A stretch of 64,000 nt of DNA from an uncultured Bacteroidia bacterium (GCA_902794005.1 CADBFO010000001.1:1-64000); one strand, 5' to 3'. Shown: positions 1-8,832, counted from the stretch's first letter. Notes: generated by a model from the letters alone, not told the origin. Translations and numbers: made by a program.

Positions 1-341
1 GCGTTGTAGTTCCAGTCGTTCCTGTACTTCACGAGGTCCCAGATGCTGGAGACGGCGATGGCACTGACATATAGCACAACATACAGGACAATGCCGATGG
101 TGCTGCCGAATACCAAAGTGAAATACTGCTCCACGACCCTTCCAAAGAAATAGAGCGTGAGCATGTTGAAGAAAAGATGCCCCCAGCCGCCATGGACAAG
201 GCCATGGGTCAACATCCGGTGCCATTCCTTCCGATGCCAAACGGAATAGGCATTAAACAGCAGTTTATTAGCATCTATTGTTCCGGTAAAGCACAAAATG
301 CTTATCAGGCAGGTAATTGCTATTAGGATGAGAGTTAGCAT
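1..341 (-). CDS. Rhomboid family intramembrane serine protease (partial, N-terminal part)
   Basis: Reading leftwards from the ATG at 341, the frame stays open to the window edge, so about 113 N-terminal residues are visible and the C-terminus is missing. An N-terminal membrane segment is followed by a region with the pattern THGLVHGGWGHLFFNM, the rhomboid signature HGxWxHLxxNM that precedes the catalytic core, and then a second membrane segment. The catalytic Ser and His would lie beyond the edge. Rhomboids cleave membrane proteins within the bilayer. The gene follows the secreted caspase cluster in the same direction, but a functional link is only a guess. Confidence 0.82.
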   Translation of the reverse strand, partial: MLTLILIAITCLISILCFTGTIDANKLLFNAYSVWHRKEWHRMLTHGLVHGGWGHLFFNMLTLYFFGRVVEQYFTLVFGSTIGIVLYVVLYVSAIAVSSIWDLVKYRNDWNYN

Positions 342-391
342 GAAAACGTGTCCTAATTGCTATTTAATTATGTCCGTTATGAAATGGGACC

Positions 392-880
392 TTAATCCCG
401 ACGCAGCGGAAGGTGTTTAATGACAATTTTCGCTTCGTTATTACTGCTTGCATCTCCCATATACGGCAAAGATATTGATGTAAATTCTGTTGCATATTCA
501 TCAATGCCTTTTACCATAATACGTATTTTCCTGGGGACGTCTTTAACTACTTTCAGCCAACCTTGATAACCATATGTTTGTCCATCATAGTTAAAACCAA
601 TTCCGCGACTTGCATGCTCATATTGACCTTCATATAAATTACCTTCATCATCAAAGATTGAGGGAGCATATTTCGGGCCAGAGCCATTGGTAAACACAAC
701 AGAAGACCAGGAATTATGGACCGTTATCAGCAAGTCGATACATGCCTGTTCTCCCATAACAAAGGCCCGTTTTGCCACGACATCCATTTGAGGATGTCCG
801 GAACTGACATATACTTGTGCTCGAATATTAATGAGACAAGAAATCAAGAGGACGATTGTGACTATTAAACGTTTTATCAT
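392..880 (-). CDS. Small secreted protein of unknown function
   Basis: 162 residues. An N-terminal signal peptide (residues 1 to about 21, ending IRAQ) indicates export to the periplasm or surface. I do not recognise the mature domain; its alternating hydrophobic and polar segments suggest a compact beta-rich fold. It lies about 90 bp downstream of the caspase gene on the same strand and shares the AT-rich composition of that pair, so it may belong to the same acquired segment. No clear TAnnTTTG promoter was seen directly upstream, consistent with read-through from the caspase gene. Confidence 0.6.
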   Translation of the reverse strand: MIKRLIVTIVLLISCLINIRAQVYVSSGHPQMDVVAKRAFVMGEQACIDLLITVHNSWSSVVFTNGSGPKYAPSIFDDEGNLYEGQYEHASRGIGFNYDGQTYGYQGWLKVVKDVPRKIRIMVKGIDEYATEFTSISLPYMGDASSNNEAKIVIKHLPLRRD

Positions 881-972
881 ATATTCAATTCTACTTATAG
901 GAATACTCTTTATCTTAGTTTGAATGCGTTACCATGTTGACTCCATGTTATGACTATCTGTATATATCATCC

Positions 973-2325
973 TTAAAACTTATTCAACAAAATATTATTG
1001 GCTTTAGCATTTCCTGCTTCAGCGGCTTTCTTATACCATCTTTCTGCCTCATTGCGATCCTTTCGCACTCCTAGTCCACGGTGATACATATCGGCAACGT
1101 AGAAGTACGCGTCAGAATATCCTTTTTGGGCGAGAGGAAGAAGCAAACGAAAAGCAGATTCAAATTTACCTGCTTTATAAGCCGTTTCACCTGTTTTGAA
1201 ATCACTCTCGACTGTTTTAGAAGTCGAGAAGCCTACCTTCTCACTCTTTTCTTCTCTCAGTTTGCCCACATGAGATGAAACTGACAAAGAAGAAGTTTTA
1301 TCAGAAAAATAGAAATTTTCCATCAGGCCGCTACTCTGTGAAGAATTTTGCCTATGACCAGTTTTTTCATCAATGAATCTATTGATTCCAATAGCACATT
1401 CATCAAACGACACGCGCCCGCTCCTCAATGATGTAATGAATCCCTCTGCAAATGGACTCAAATCTCCGTCACCATCTAGAGCATAACCTCCATCAGTTGT
1501 AGAAAAAATGATTGCCATATTGCGCGGTGCCTCCATCTGAACACGAACATCAACATTTGTCCCACGATTCCATGTTTTTCTTGAACGACATGCATCAAGA
1601 AGTACCAAAGTAACCCTGTCATCCGATTTGAGTTGTTCTAGAAGAGTATGCCCTTCTATGCATGAGTTCAGAGATGATTCCGTTTCCAATTCCACATCGA
1701 TTGGAAGATAATAGTATCTGTTTCCCCACGATAATCCATGACCGGCGTAGTAAAACAAAGCGACATTGCTATCTTTAGCTTTGTTGTGAAATGTTGTAAT
1801 TGCACTTCGCATTTGAGATGTATTACAATCAAAGTAAGAATATGTATCAAAACCATACTCTTGTAATTCCTTTGCCACATTCTCCACATCGGACACCGGA
1901 TTCTTGAGAAATGCATCATACAGATAATTGGAATTCCCAATCAGAAATGCTACTCTTTTCTCTCCTAGATAATTCTCTTTATTTCGTCCAATATGAATCT
2001 GATTAGATGTTCCTCTTGTAGATGCTTTACATGTTAGAATGTAGTCTGATACTGAACCAGCAGATTTAGATTCAAATGCAGATTGAGTAAAGATATAATA
2101 CTCCTTCGTTCTCTTATTTTGAGCATATATTGAACCTCCACTTCCTGGCCAATGAATCGTTTCGTTCATATAGAAAGTGTCTCCAATAGTTTTTCCCCCT
2201 TTTCCAATATGGACTGTCTCTATGTTCATCTTTTTTATAACAAGAGTATCATTTAGGTCTTGGGCGAATGAAGGTAAAGATGCCATTACTATAAATAAGA
2301 AGGTAAAAATTATGTTCTTGTTCAT
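973..2325 (-). CDS. Secreted caspase-family (C14) peptidase with Sel1 repeats
   Basis: 450 residues. Signal peptide 1-21 (SFA/QD). Residues 22-120 form an unrecognised N-terminal region. Residues about 123-340 are a caspase-like (C14) domain with the catalytic dyad visible as His196 in YYAGHG and Cys246 in LLDACRS. Residues about 376-447 are Sel1-like helical repeats (DMYHRGLGV, AERWYKKAAEAGN), usually protein-binding. Caspase-like peptidases typically cut after basic or acidic residues; the substrate here is unknown. The start codon overlaps the stop of the upstream CHASE2 gene (ATGA), so translation is probably coupled. Export of a bacterial caspase is unusual, since many act in the cytosol. 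Confidence 0.85.
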   Translation of the reverse strand: MNKNIIFTFLFIVMASLPSFAQDLNDTLVIKKMNIETVHIGKGGKTIGDTFYMNETIHWPGSGGSIYAQNKRTKEYYIFTQSAFESKSAGSVSDYILTCKASTRGTSNQIHIGRNKENYLGEKRVAFLIGNSNYLYDAFLKNPVSDVENVAKELQEYGFDTYSYFDCNTSQMRSAITTFHNKAKDSNVALFYYAGHGLSWGNRYYYLPIDVELETESSLNSCIEGHTLLEQLKSDDRVTLVLLDACRSRKTWNRGTNVDVRVQMEAPRNMAIIFSTTDGGYALDGDGDLSPFAEGFITSLRSGRVSFDECAIGINRFIDEKTGHRQNSSQSSGLMENFYFSDKTSSLSVSSHVGKLREEKSEKVGFSTSKTVESDFKTGETAYKAGKFESAFRLLLPLAQKGYSDAYFYVADMYHRGLGVRKDRNEAERWYKKAAEAGNAKANNILLNKF

Positions 2326-3578
2326 ACGATATCCTCCCCATTTTCTCCTTGAGAATCGACAATTGCGGATACGACAGAAAAAACTGTTGATGGAATAAAA
2401 ACACTGAATGTTATGTTAAATAACAAGAATAATAACAGGCTAATAACAAACATATCAACGCTGTATCCTACAAAATTCCAGAAAAAATTGCCAATAGAAA
2501 TACGTTGAGTTTCAATCTTTCTATTGTTCAAATCGCCAGTTACAATCTCATGAATAATCTTAGTCAGTTTTGCCAAAAAATGTATAATTCTACGAATCAT
2601 AGGATGCCCATTTCCCAAGAGCATTGATAGGAACATCGCAAAGAAATAAACTAATAATAGCGGAACGAAAAGATATTTAACCTTGTGACGACCGTCAATG
2701 AGGCTTTTATATGAAAGAAAAGTCAGGTAGGGATTCGGCTGTTCTCCCATGTATGTTCCTGCAACATCATTTACAAAATCACCAATAATGACAATTTTCC
2801 CATTTGCTTTTTCGCCTAAAGGAAAATCCTCATCAATCTGAGGACCACAATCATAGTATCGCTGACGAAGCATTCCGGTATTATCGTTCCCACTAATTCC
2901 CACAAGATTCTCGGAAAAATCTTCTGGAATTCTAATAAAGAGTGAATTATAGCAAAGATGTCTATCTGAAACGTACAGCGGGCCTATCTTATGAATTCCA
3001 TTTCCCGTCAAGTCTTCATACATCTTTAATGCGATAGATGACTGTCCGCCTTGGATAAACTGATAGCGAGTAAAGCCGGTTGATGTAATAGTAGTTTTAA
3101 AATCAGAGAGCGCTGCTTTCTCTTTTAATAAAGGAGATGCTAATTGTATATCATGATGAGTCGCCACAACAATGTCTCTCATTCTATATATCCTCGAAAA
3201 TAGAGTAGAATCATATGGTGTTTTTATTTCTTTCTCAAACCTGACATCTAATAGTATATATTTGTAGGTATTATCTGCCTCTAAACGGGCTAACAGGCGA
3301 TCAAGTGTCTGCCTGTCAGTAATATCAACGTGCCCTATAAAAAGTCCATTTAACCCATAAAGGTCAATTTCACCAATTGCCTTGTCGTAGCCAACATTAA
3401 TAAACAGGCCGTCGTCAATCTGTTTTTTCTGTCCAAAGTGACTTTGTATAAATCTTTCAGCAAAATAAAGATTATCGAACGACTCTCCATAAGAAAGAGG
3501 GACATTCTCCCAAAGGTAACAAGCAGCCCCAAGTAGGACCGCTAATACAGCTGATAATAATCCTTTTCGGGATGACAT
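2322..3578 (-). CDS. CHASE2-like membrane sensor protein
   Basis: One N-terminal membrane helix, a large extracytoplasmic region, then one helix and a C-terminal helical pair. The segment GKIVIIGDFVNDVAGTY, followed by a PYLTFLSYKSLIDG-like stretch, resembles the end of CHASE2 sensory domains. There is no kinase, cyclase or CHAT output domain; the translationally coupled caspase gene may be the output. I chose the Met at 3578 rather than the longer start at 3599, because a TAACTTTG -7 box at 3601-3608 would start transcription at or inside the upstream ATG. The AT-rich composition differs from later genes. The CHASE2 assignment is by eye and moderately sure. Confidence 0.68.
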   Translation of the reverse strand: MSSRKGLLSAVLAVLLGAACYLWENVPLSYGESFDNLYFAERFIQSHFGQKKQIDDGLFINVGYDKAIGEIDLYGLNGLFIGHVDITDRQTLDRLLARLEADNTYKYILLDVRFEKEIKTPYDSTLFSRIYRMRDIVVATHHDIQLASPLLKEKAALSDFKTTITSTGFTRYQFIQGGQSSIALKMYEDLTGNGIHKIGPLYVSDRHLCYNSLFIRIPEDFSENLVGISGNDNTGMLRQRYYDCGPQIDEDFPLGEKANGKIVIIGDFVNDVAGTYMGEQPNPYLTFLSYKSLIDGRHKVKYLFVPLLLVYFFAMFLSMLLGNGHPMIRRIIHFLAKLTKIIHEIVTGDLNNRKIETQRISIGNFFWNFVGYSVDMFVISLLLFLLFNITFSVFIPSTVFSVVSAIVDSQGENGEDIV

Positions 3579-3600
3579 CTCCAATTCATCTGTTCGCATT

Positions 3601-3608
3601 CAAAGTTA
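3601..3608 (-). promoter_or_regulatory. -7 box (TAACTTTG) of the CHASE2-caspase operon
   Basis: A perfect match to the Bacteroidetes TAnnTTTG -7 element, directly upstream of the CHASE2 gene on the minus strand. It argues for the start at 3578. The -33 element is not clear. Confidence 0.5.
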
Positions 3609-3746
3609 ATGCATTTTTTTCGTTATAGCATAATACATCTGTAAGATAATTTCCTCATTCTCATGATACACGTCGTCCGACCCTATGACGTTGTTCCAAA
3701 ATAATCCGTTGATAATCAGCTGCTTATTTTGTTTTGTAATGCATAA

Positions 3747-3902
3747 AAAAGTATCCAGGGTATTTCAGAGAAGAGTTTGATCTGCGGTCTGGGAGAACTG
3801 ACTGATGGTGAGATGAAGAAATTCGTACGTCATGGCATGAAGGATGAACTCATCTCCTTGCTGACCATGTTCATGGCATTTCCGTCATTCTCGGAAGCAT
3901 AG
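3747..3902 (+). pseudogene. Possible gene remnant, 51 codons
   Basis: An open frame bounded upstream by TAA at 3744 and ending with TAG at 3900-3902. The only in-frame ATG near the middle is at 3813. The translation is amphipathic and helical, unlike random sequence, but no family was recognised. It lies at the edge between the AT-rich caspase segment and GC-rich DNA, where debris of insertion or deletion would be expected. Confidence 0.25.
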
Positions 3903-4093
3903 ATAAATGTAGCATATCCCGCAGCGAACTGACCATCATCTCCACCCCCTATCACGTCGTCTCCTTTCCGGTCTAAAACATAATCTAAAACGGAGGAGCA
4001 GGAGATCATTGTAACGATGACCTATATCTGAAATAACACACGACGCGTACAGCTCCAACTCCTGAAGGGGACCCATGGCGGCAGAGTACAAAG

Positions 4094-4116
4094 AAAGGCC
4101 CGGGGATTTCCCCCGA
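4094..4116 (-). terminator. Possible rho-independent terminator
   Basis: On the minus strand the sequence forms CGGGG-GAAAT-CCCCG followed by a pyrimidine-rich run with several T. It could end transcription from the EamA operon, although it lies about 260 bp past that stop codon. Confidence 0.35.
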
Positions 4117-4372
4117 CCCGGTCCTCAAGACTATATTGCTCTTCTTGCCGACATCCTCGAGGAGCGGTTCCGTCCGGATATCGCCATAGGAAGGATTGTG
4201 AGCAGCGTTCCTCCCCGCTTCACGGATGCACCCTGAGGGCTTCTCCGGCAGGACGATCTCATGAAAGGACCGTGGACTGCCTCAATGGAAGAGATTCCTA
4301 CCAGGGGCGGCTCTACTCCCCTACGACAGCAACTCCTTGACGGCCGCAGAGATGGTCCCGACTGCCAACTCC

Positions 4373-5293
4373 CTAATTCTTCCGTCCCGCCCATATCACG
4401 CCAATGAGAATGGCTGCAGAACCGATTGCTCCGGCCAGGGTCAGGTGCTCTCCGAGCAGAACCATTGCAGAGATCAGCGTGAAGATGGGATTCAGGTACA
4501 CGTAGTTGGTCGATGTCACGTTCCCGAGACGATCCATGACAAGGTTCCATGCGAGGAAACACGCTAGTGAAGCAACTAGGCCCAGGAAAAGCAAGTTTCC
4601 CCATACGGCAGGCTGCGTGTTGATGTCCATCGAGAAGGAATCCATACATCCGCCGAGAAACGGGATAATAGTTAGCAGCCCGTATATGAATACTTTCCGC
4701 GTTGTCGTGAGCGTGCCGTACTCGCGCGTCATCTCTCCCATGAAAAGGCTGTAGACAGCCCAGCACAGGGCGGCGCCAATGGCAAGGAGGTCTCCCCTCG
4801 CTGACAACTGTATCCGGGTCCCTTCGAAGACCATGAGCCCCATTCCGAAAAGGGCCAGCAGCGTTCCTCCAACGAGTGGCCACCCGACATGAATCCTCTC
4901 CAGGTTGTCAGCGAAGCGCCCCTTCCCTATCCTGCTGTAAAGCAGTGTCAGGACTGCCGTCCAGAGGGGTGCGGTTCCCACCAGGAAGGCGGCATTGCTG
5001 GCCTGGGTATACACGAGGGCCGTGTTTTCCGTCAGGAAATACAGCGAACCGCCGGTGACACCGAGAAGAAGGAATATCCCCTCATCCTTCCACCCGTTCC
5101 AGACCCTGCGCGCTTTCCGGGCTATCAGAGTATAGACCCAGATGCCAGCGTATGCCAGGACGAAGCGGCAGAAGAAGATGGCTGCCGGAGCCATTCCTGC
5201 GCCGATAAGCACCTTGGTACACACGAAGGTGACGCCCCAGATGGCTACAACCAGGAGCGCCAGGAGATGATAGCGGAATATACTGACAGGCAT
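4373..5293 (-). CDS. EamA/DMT-family transporter
   Basis: 306 residues from the Met at 5293 (MPVSIFRYHLL), the start that begins directly in the first membrane helix; a longer upstream frame overlaps the flavoprotein gene and is a shadow. About ten hydrophobic helices in two EamA repeats are visible, with the typical AIWGVTFVCTKVLIG opening and a conserved LGEHLTLAGAIGSAAILIGV end. DMT transporters usually export amino acids, metabolites or drugs; the substrate cannot be read from sequence. The start lies 1 bp after the upstream flavoprotein stop, indicating one transcript. Confidence 0.88.
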   Translation of the reverse strand: MPVSIFRYHLLALLVVAIWGVTFVCTKVLIGAGMAPAAIFFCRFVLAYAGIWVYTLIARKARRVWNGWKDEGIFLLLGVTGGSLYFLTENTALVYTQASNAAFLVGTAPLWTAVLTLLYSRIGKGRFADNLERIHVGWPLVGGTLLALFGMGLMVFEGTRIQLSARGDLLAIGAALCWAVYSLFMGEMTREYGTLTTTRKVFIYGLLTIIPFLGGCMDSFSMDINTQPAVWGNLLFLGLVASLACFLAWNLVMDRLGNVTSTNYVYLNPIFTLISAMVLLGEHLTLAGAIGSAAILIGVIWAGRKN

Positions 5294-5294
5294 C

Positions 5295-5837
5295 TCAGCG
5301 GACGGACTTCCCAAGCTCGTAGGCCTCGATGAAGGCCGGAAGGGCTTCCACCTCTCCCTTCTTGTCGGCCCCGCCTCCGTAGATGCGGCCGCAGCGGCGG
5401 ATGTCGGCAAAGCAGTCGGCGAAACCGTCGAAGACATCGAAGGCACGGTTCAGCTGGGCCTTGTTATCGTCCTGGGCGGTGACCATATAATAGAAGTCCT
5501 TGTCCTTCATCCTGTCGTATAGCGGGTTCATGCGGTCCAGGAAGACTTTCATCTGACCGCAGACGGAGTAGTAGTACACGGGGCAGGAGAAGCATACGAC
5601 ATCGGCTCCCATCATCTTGGGGAGGAGGCTGTTGGCGTCATCCTTCTGGAAGCACTCCCCTTTCTGGAGACACACCAGGCAGCCCTGGCAATAGTTAATT
5701 TTCTTCTCGCGGAGATAAATAATCTCCACTTCATTGCCACTCTCGTCGGCACCTTTGGCGAACTGCTGGGCCAACATGTCCGAGTTGCCTCCTTTGCGGG
5801 GACTACCCGCAATAATTAGAACTTTTTTCATAGTCAT
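5295..5837 (-). CDS. NADPH-dependent FMN reductase / flavodoxin-family protein
   Basis: 180 residues. The N-terminus VLIIAGSPRKGGNS is the FMN phosphate-binding loop of the NAD(P)H-dependent FMN reductase family. A cysteine cluster at residues 50, 53, 56 and 62 (CxxCxxCxxxxxC) resembles iron-sulfur flavoproteins, and CPVYYYSVCGQMKVFLDR is typical of the same group. It probably transfers electrons to an unknown acceptor. Two starts are possible, 5837 (MTMKKV) and 5831 (MKKV). It is packed between the 494-aa gene (2 bp away) and the EamA gene (1 bp away), so the three are probably one operon. Confidence 0.85.
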   Translation of the reverse strand: MTMKKVLIIAGSPRKGGNSDMLAQQFAKGADESGNEVEIIYLREKKINYCQGCLVCLQKGECFQKDDANSLLPKMMGADVVCFSCPVYYYSVCGQMKVFLDRMNPLYDRMKDKDFYYMVTAQDDNKAQLNRAFDVFDGFADCFADIRRCGRIYGGGADKKGEVEALPAFIEAYELGKSVR

Positions 5838-5839
5838 AG

Positions 5840-7324
5840 TTAATCATTTTCATCAATACCTGCATCGGTAATAGTCTTCTTACAAGAAGCTATTTCGTCA
5901 TAGAAGGACTGTCGAAGGTTGATTTCCCCCATCAGCTGATTAATATCTTTTTGTAGAATGCTTTCCTTTTCGACTAGTTCACCATAAATTGGATGCTCGT
6001 CGCTATACTCCTGCCGGATAAGGCCTGGATAGCAGACCCCGTTTTCCTTCATTGCTTTATCTTCCCGCCGTTTAATCACCTTCTCGTGTGGGGCTAATTG
6101 TCGTTGAACCGCGGTCAACGAATCCTCCTTCTTCTTCTTTTCTACTTCCAGCTGATTTATATGCTCCTCAATCTTCATCAACATGCTCCGAATCTCTGGT
6201 AGAATCGATTGTGCTAGAGTTCGGATTTCGTTTATGGTATCCTTGATTTCCAAAATCTCGTCGGACAGTTTTAACAGATTATCAAGGAAATTGACCGCGC
6301 CGCTAATTTTCTCAGCCTTTATGGTAAGTTCCATCTCATCCTTGAGAATTGCATAGTGGGTGCTTTCCGTAAGTTCCATGTTGCGTACAAGATGTGCTCT
6401 TTCACTGATTGAATCGCCAGCTGATTTTTGGCATTTCACAATGAACTCTGAAGGTTTCCTCAGGATTATTCTCAATCCCTTCATCATCATCTCCACTTCG
6501 TTACGAATCCATCTTTCAATGAACTCCTCAGGAGATTTTGATGCCAGATTGGCTGTCTCTTCTACGAAAAGAAAAGCCCTTTCCCAACTATCCCTTTCTG
6601 CGCGATAACTTCTTGTATACCTGGCCAGTTCGTACTGGGAGGCATAGTAGTAAGTCACGAGAAAGCTGTATGGAAGAATATTTATCCCTTTGTAGCACAA
6701 GCACAACCGGAAATATGCAGACGTTCCATAGCAGAAATTAGTGGCTAGATGAATAGCAATCTCGTCCGTTACCTGATAATCGAAATGTGTCCACCCAATG
6801 GTATCTGTTGAGTACATCTTTATTCCACTCAAAGGAGATACCTTCTCGTTCATCGCCCTCTCATAGTTGGTGGCATAGATATATCTTTTTGCACTTCGGA
6901 GATAATCAATCTTTGTGTTTATGTTGAATGCTTCTACTACCCTGCGAATTGTCTCCGCTTCCGAGAGATAACGGTTGCTGTTCTTATCCCACAGGCGCGT
7001 AGGAGCTTTGGCAATCTCAGTATCTACCATTTTGCTATACTCTTCAGGGTTGATTGCCTTTGGATAGGTGCATTTGGGGATGTAGCGATCGCTGTATTCG
7101 TGCGGTGCACAGAAATTGAAAAACTTTCTGATTGTTGGATGGAATTCATCTTCCATTATCCTTTGCATCATTAGAACCGTGGCATTCTTGTCGACCAATT
7201 CCTTCTCAAGGCTTTCTAGTAAAGGATTTTGTTCAATGGGAATACGTTCAAATACCGTTTTATTATTGTCATCAACCCTGATGATTGCAATGTAATCTAT
7301 GTTTGTAGTACCGTTATTAGTCAT
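5840..7324 (-). CDS. Unrecognised 494-aa cytoplasmic protein with C-terminal coiled coil
   Basis: No signal peptide or membrane helix. Residues 1-340 are a mixed region rich in aromatic residues that I cannot assign. Residues about 340-480 are strongly charged and heptad-like (LDNLLKLSDEILEIKDTINEI, then KIEEHINQLEVEKKKKEDS), predicting long coiled coils. Base and codon use is clearly AT-richer than in the flavoprotein that starts only 2 bp downstream, suggesting the gene was acquired and placed at the head of that operon. No catalytic motif is seen. It could be a structural or scaffold protein, or part of a defence or phage-related island. Confidence 0.7.
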   Translation of the reverse strand: MTNNGTTNIDYIAIIRVDDNNKTVFERIPIEQNPLLESLEKELVDKNATVLMMQRIMEDEFHPTIRKFFNFCAPHEYSDRYIPKCTYPKAINPEEYSKMVDTEIAKAPTRLWDKNSNRYLSEAETIRRVVEAFNINTKIDYLRSAKRYIYATNYERAMNEKVSPLSGIKMYSTDTIGWTHFDYQVTDEIAIHLATNFCYGTSAYFRLCLCYKGINILPYSFLVTYYYASQYELARYTRSYRAERDSWERAFLFVEETANLASKSPEEFIERWIRNEVEMMMKGLRIILRKPSEFIVKCQKSAGDSISERAHLVRNMELTESTHYAILKDEMELTIKAEKISGAVNFLDNLLKLSDEILEIKDTINEIRTLAQSILPEIRSMLMKIEEHINQLEVEKKKKEDSLTAVQRQLAPHEKVIKRREDKAMKENGVCYPGLIRQEYSDEHPIYGELVEKESILQKDINQLMGEINLRQSFYDEIASCKKTITDAGIDEND

Positions 7325-7382
7325 GGGTATATTTTATATCTGGTGTGAATATATGTTAAGCTCGGTCAGTTTCATTGACGAT

Positions 7383-7784
7383 TTAGGCATTTTTAAACCC
7401 GTACCAGGCGACGAGGGTTTCGACAAGGCCCAGTATAAAGAAGACATTGCTGAGGGCTACAAAGCCCCAGACATACCACTCAAGGACAATCCATAGCATG
7501 AGGATGATTCCACAGACCAGGCAGGACCAGTAAGCCAGAGGATGCTTCTTGAAGAGCATGATAGCAGCAATAATCTGCGGGACTCCATTGACAGCCAAAA
7601 GGACAAAGCCGGAAGGGATGAAGTCCTTGAAGAAGACATCCGGCCAGGGCATCTTGGCGCGAAGCAGCTCCAGCATAGGCTCTCCTCCCCAGCTTACTCC
7701 GGACGGATCCATCCACATCATCACGGCACCGGCGATGGCACCGATGGCGATGAAGATGGTCAAGATTTTCAGAAGCGTTTTCAT
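7383..7784 (-). CDS. Small four-helix membrane protein, unknown function
   Basis: 133 residues from the Met at 7784 (MKTLLKILTIF); the longer frame up to 7871 lacks a sensible N-terminus. Four hydrophobic helices are visible. The pattern (helix, short extracytoplasmic loop with WMDPSG, then three close helices) recalls DoxX-like or small uncharacterised Bacteroidetes membrane proteins, but no family signature is decisive. A TATATTTG -7 box at 7804-7811 on the minus strand supports the start. It is divergent from the nitroreductase gene. Confidence 0.72.
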   Translation of the reverse strand: MKTLLKILTIFIAIGAIAGAVMMWMDPSGVSWGGEPMLELLRAKMPWPDVFFKDFIPSGFVLLAVNGVPQIIAAIMLFKKHPLAYWSCLVCGIILMLWIVLEWYVWGFVALSNVFFILGLVETLVAWYGFKNA

Positions 7785-7803
7785 GATACACTCTATAAGC
7801 GAA

Positions 7804-7811
7804 CAAATATA
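7804..7811 (-). promoter_or_regulatory. -7 box (TATATTTG) of the four-helix membrane protein gene
   Basis: Exact TAnnTTTG match on the minus strand, 19 nt upstream of the ATG at 7784. Confidence 0.5.
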
Positions 7812-7900
7812 CTCATTTTCTGTGAGATAGAAAGCCGGACGCTTGGTCGGAGCGTGGGTGAGCTTTGCCATGTGCCGGAAAATGTGTGTATATTAGCGAC

Positions 7901-8575
7901 ATGGAACTAATTGATGCAATCAAGGCACGGCATTCCGTGCGGAAGTATTCGGATAAACCCATTGTTGTGACTAAGGTAGCCGAACTTAGGGCAACTGTTG
8001 AACGGATTAATGCCGATACCGGCTTGAATATCCAGCTGGTGCTGGATGAGCCAAAGGCCTTCGCCTCCGGGATGTGGAAGTATGGCCAGTTCTCCGGCGT
8101 GAAGAATTACTTTGTCATGGCCGGTCCTAAAGGCAAGGAGGCCGAGGAGAAAATGGGTTACTATGGCGAACAGCTGGTGCTTTTGGCGCAGACGCTGGGG
8201 CTGAATACCTGCTGGGTGGGCCTTACTTACAAGAAGATTCCCGGAACATTCACGCTGAGAGAGGATGACACCGTTCACTGCGTCATCGCCCTTGGATATG
8301 GAACCAATCCGGGCGTGCAGCATCCGCAGAAGCCCATGGAAAACTTCTATGAATCCGACGGTGTTCCCCCTGAGTGGTTCCGGAGTGGCTTGGAGGCAGC
8401 CCTGCTGGCCCCCACGGCCGTAAACCAGCAGAAGTTCAAGTTCATCCTCCATCCCGGCAATGTGGTTGAGACCAAGACGCTGTTCTCAATGGCCGGATAT
8501 ACACACATAGACCTGGGAATCGTGAAGTATCATTTTGAGATTGGCGCCGGGAAGGAAAACTTCATCTGGCAGTAA
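7901..8575 (+). CDS. Nitroreductase-family oxidoreductase
   Basis: 224 residues from the ATG at 7901 (MELIDAIKARHSVRKY); the frame upstream to 7865 adds residues not typical of the family. RHSVRKY near the N-terminus is the FMN-phosphate binding signature of nitroreductases. GLNTCWVGLTY and the later LLAPTAVNQQKF segment (the usual APSAxNxQPW position) are also family hallmarks. Such enzymes use NAD(P)H and FMN to reduce nitro groups, quinones or flavins; the natural substrate is unknown. Divergent from the small membrane protein gene. Confidence 0.86.
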   Translation: MELIDAIKARHSVRKYSDKPIVVTKVAELRATVERINADTGLNIQLVLDEPKAFASGMWKYGQFSGVKNYFVMAGPKGKEAEEKMGYYGEQLVLLAQTLGLNTCWVGLTYKKIPGTFTLREDDTVHCVIALGYGTNPGVQHPQKPMENFYESDGVPPEWFRSGLEAALLAPTAVNQQKFKFILHPGNVVETKTLFSMAGYTHIDLGIVKYHFEIGAGKENFIWQ

Positions 8576-8665
8576 AATACGACACGGCGGGACTTCTTTT
8601 GCTTAATGCCTTTATGGCTACGTTCCGCATGTGACACCGTCCCGGTGTGATCGGGGCCTTATTCA

Positions 8666-8685
8666 TGCGGGACTCCGCACTTTTT
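8666..8685 (+). terminator. Rho-independent terminator after the nitroreductase gene
   Basis: Stem TGCGG/CCGCA with loop GACT, then C and five T. It lies 90 bp after the stop codon. Confidence 0.45.
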
Positions 8686-8832
8686 CAAAAGTCATTCTGC
8701 AAACTTAATCCTCAGCCCTAAGATACCCGTGCCGGACCAAATCTTCCCGGCCTGGACGGGCTGCGTCTTTTTGAGGCAGGCAACGCTTTGAAATAACACA
8801 GATTATTTGTATTTTCACGGGGAAAACAGGAT

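Larger units (their letters stand above)
3609..4372. other. Gene-poor stretch with degraded coding remnants
   Basis: About 760 bp without a convincing gene. On the plus strand 3747-3902 is an open frame of 51 codons ending in TAG whose translation looks protein-like (GLGELTDGEMKKF, then DELISLLTMFMAFPSF) but has no good start. A second plus-strand frame ends at 3976 in YHVVSFPV. These look like scraps of decayed genes. Frames in 4131-4372 appear to be shadow reading and are not called. Confidence 0.4.

Noticed and set aside
4326..4390. A short minus-strand frame past the EamA stop with the protein-like string LAVGTISAAVKELL
   Set aside because: Only about 20 codons with no start of its own; probably chance.
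4131..4883. A 250-codon open frame on the minus strand overlapping the EamA gene
   Set aside because: It is rich in Arg/Pro/Ser/His as expected from out-of-frame reading of GC-rich DNA, has no domain and competes with a clear ten-helix transporter.
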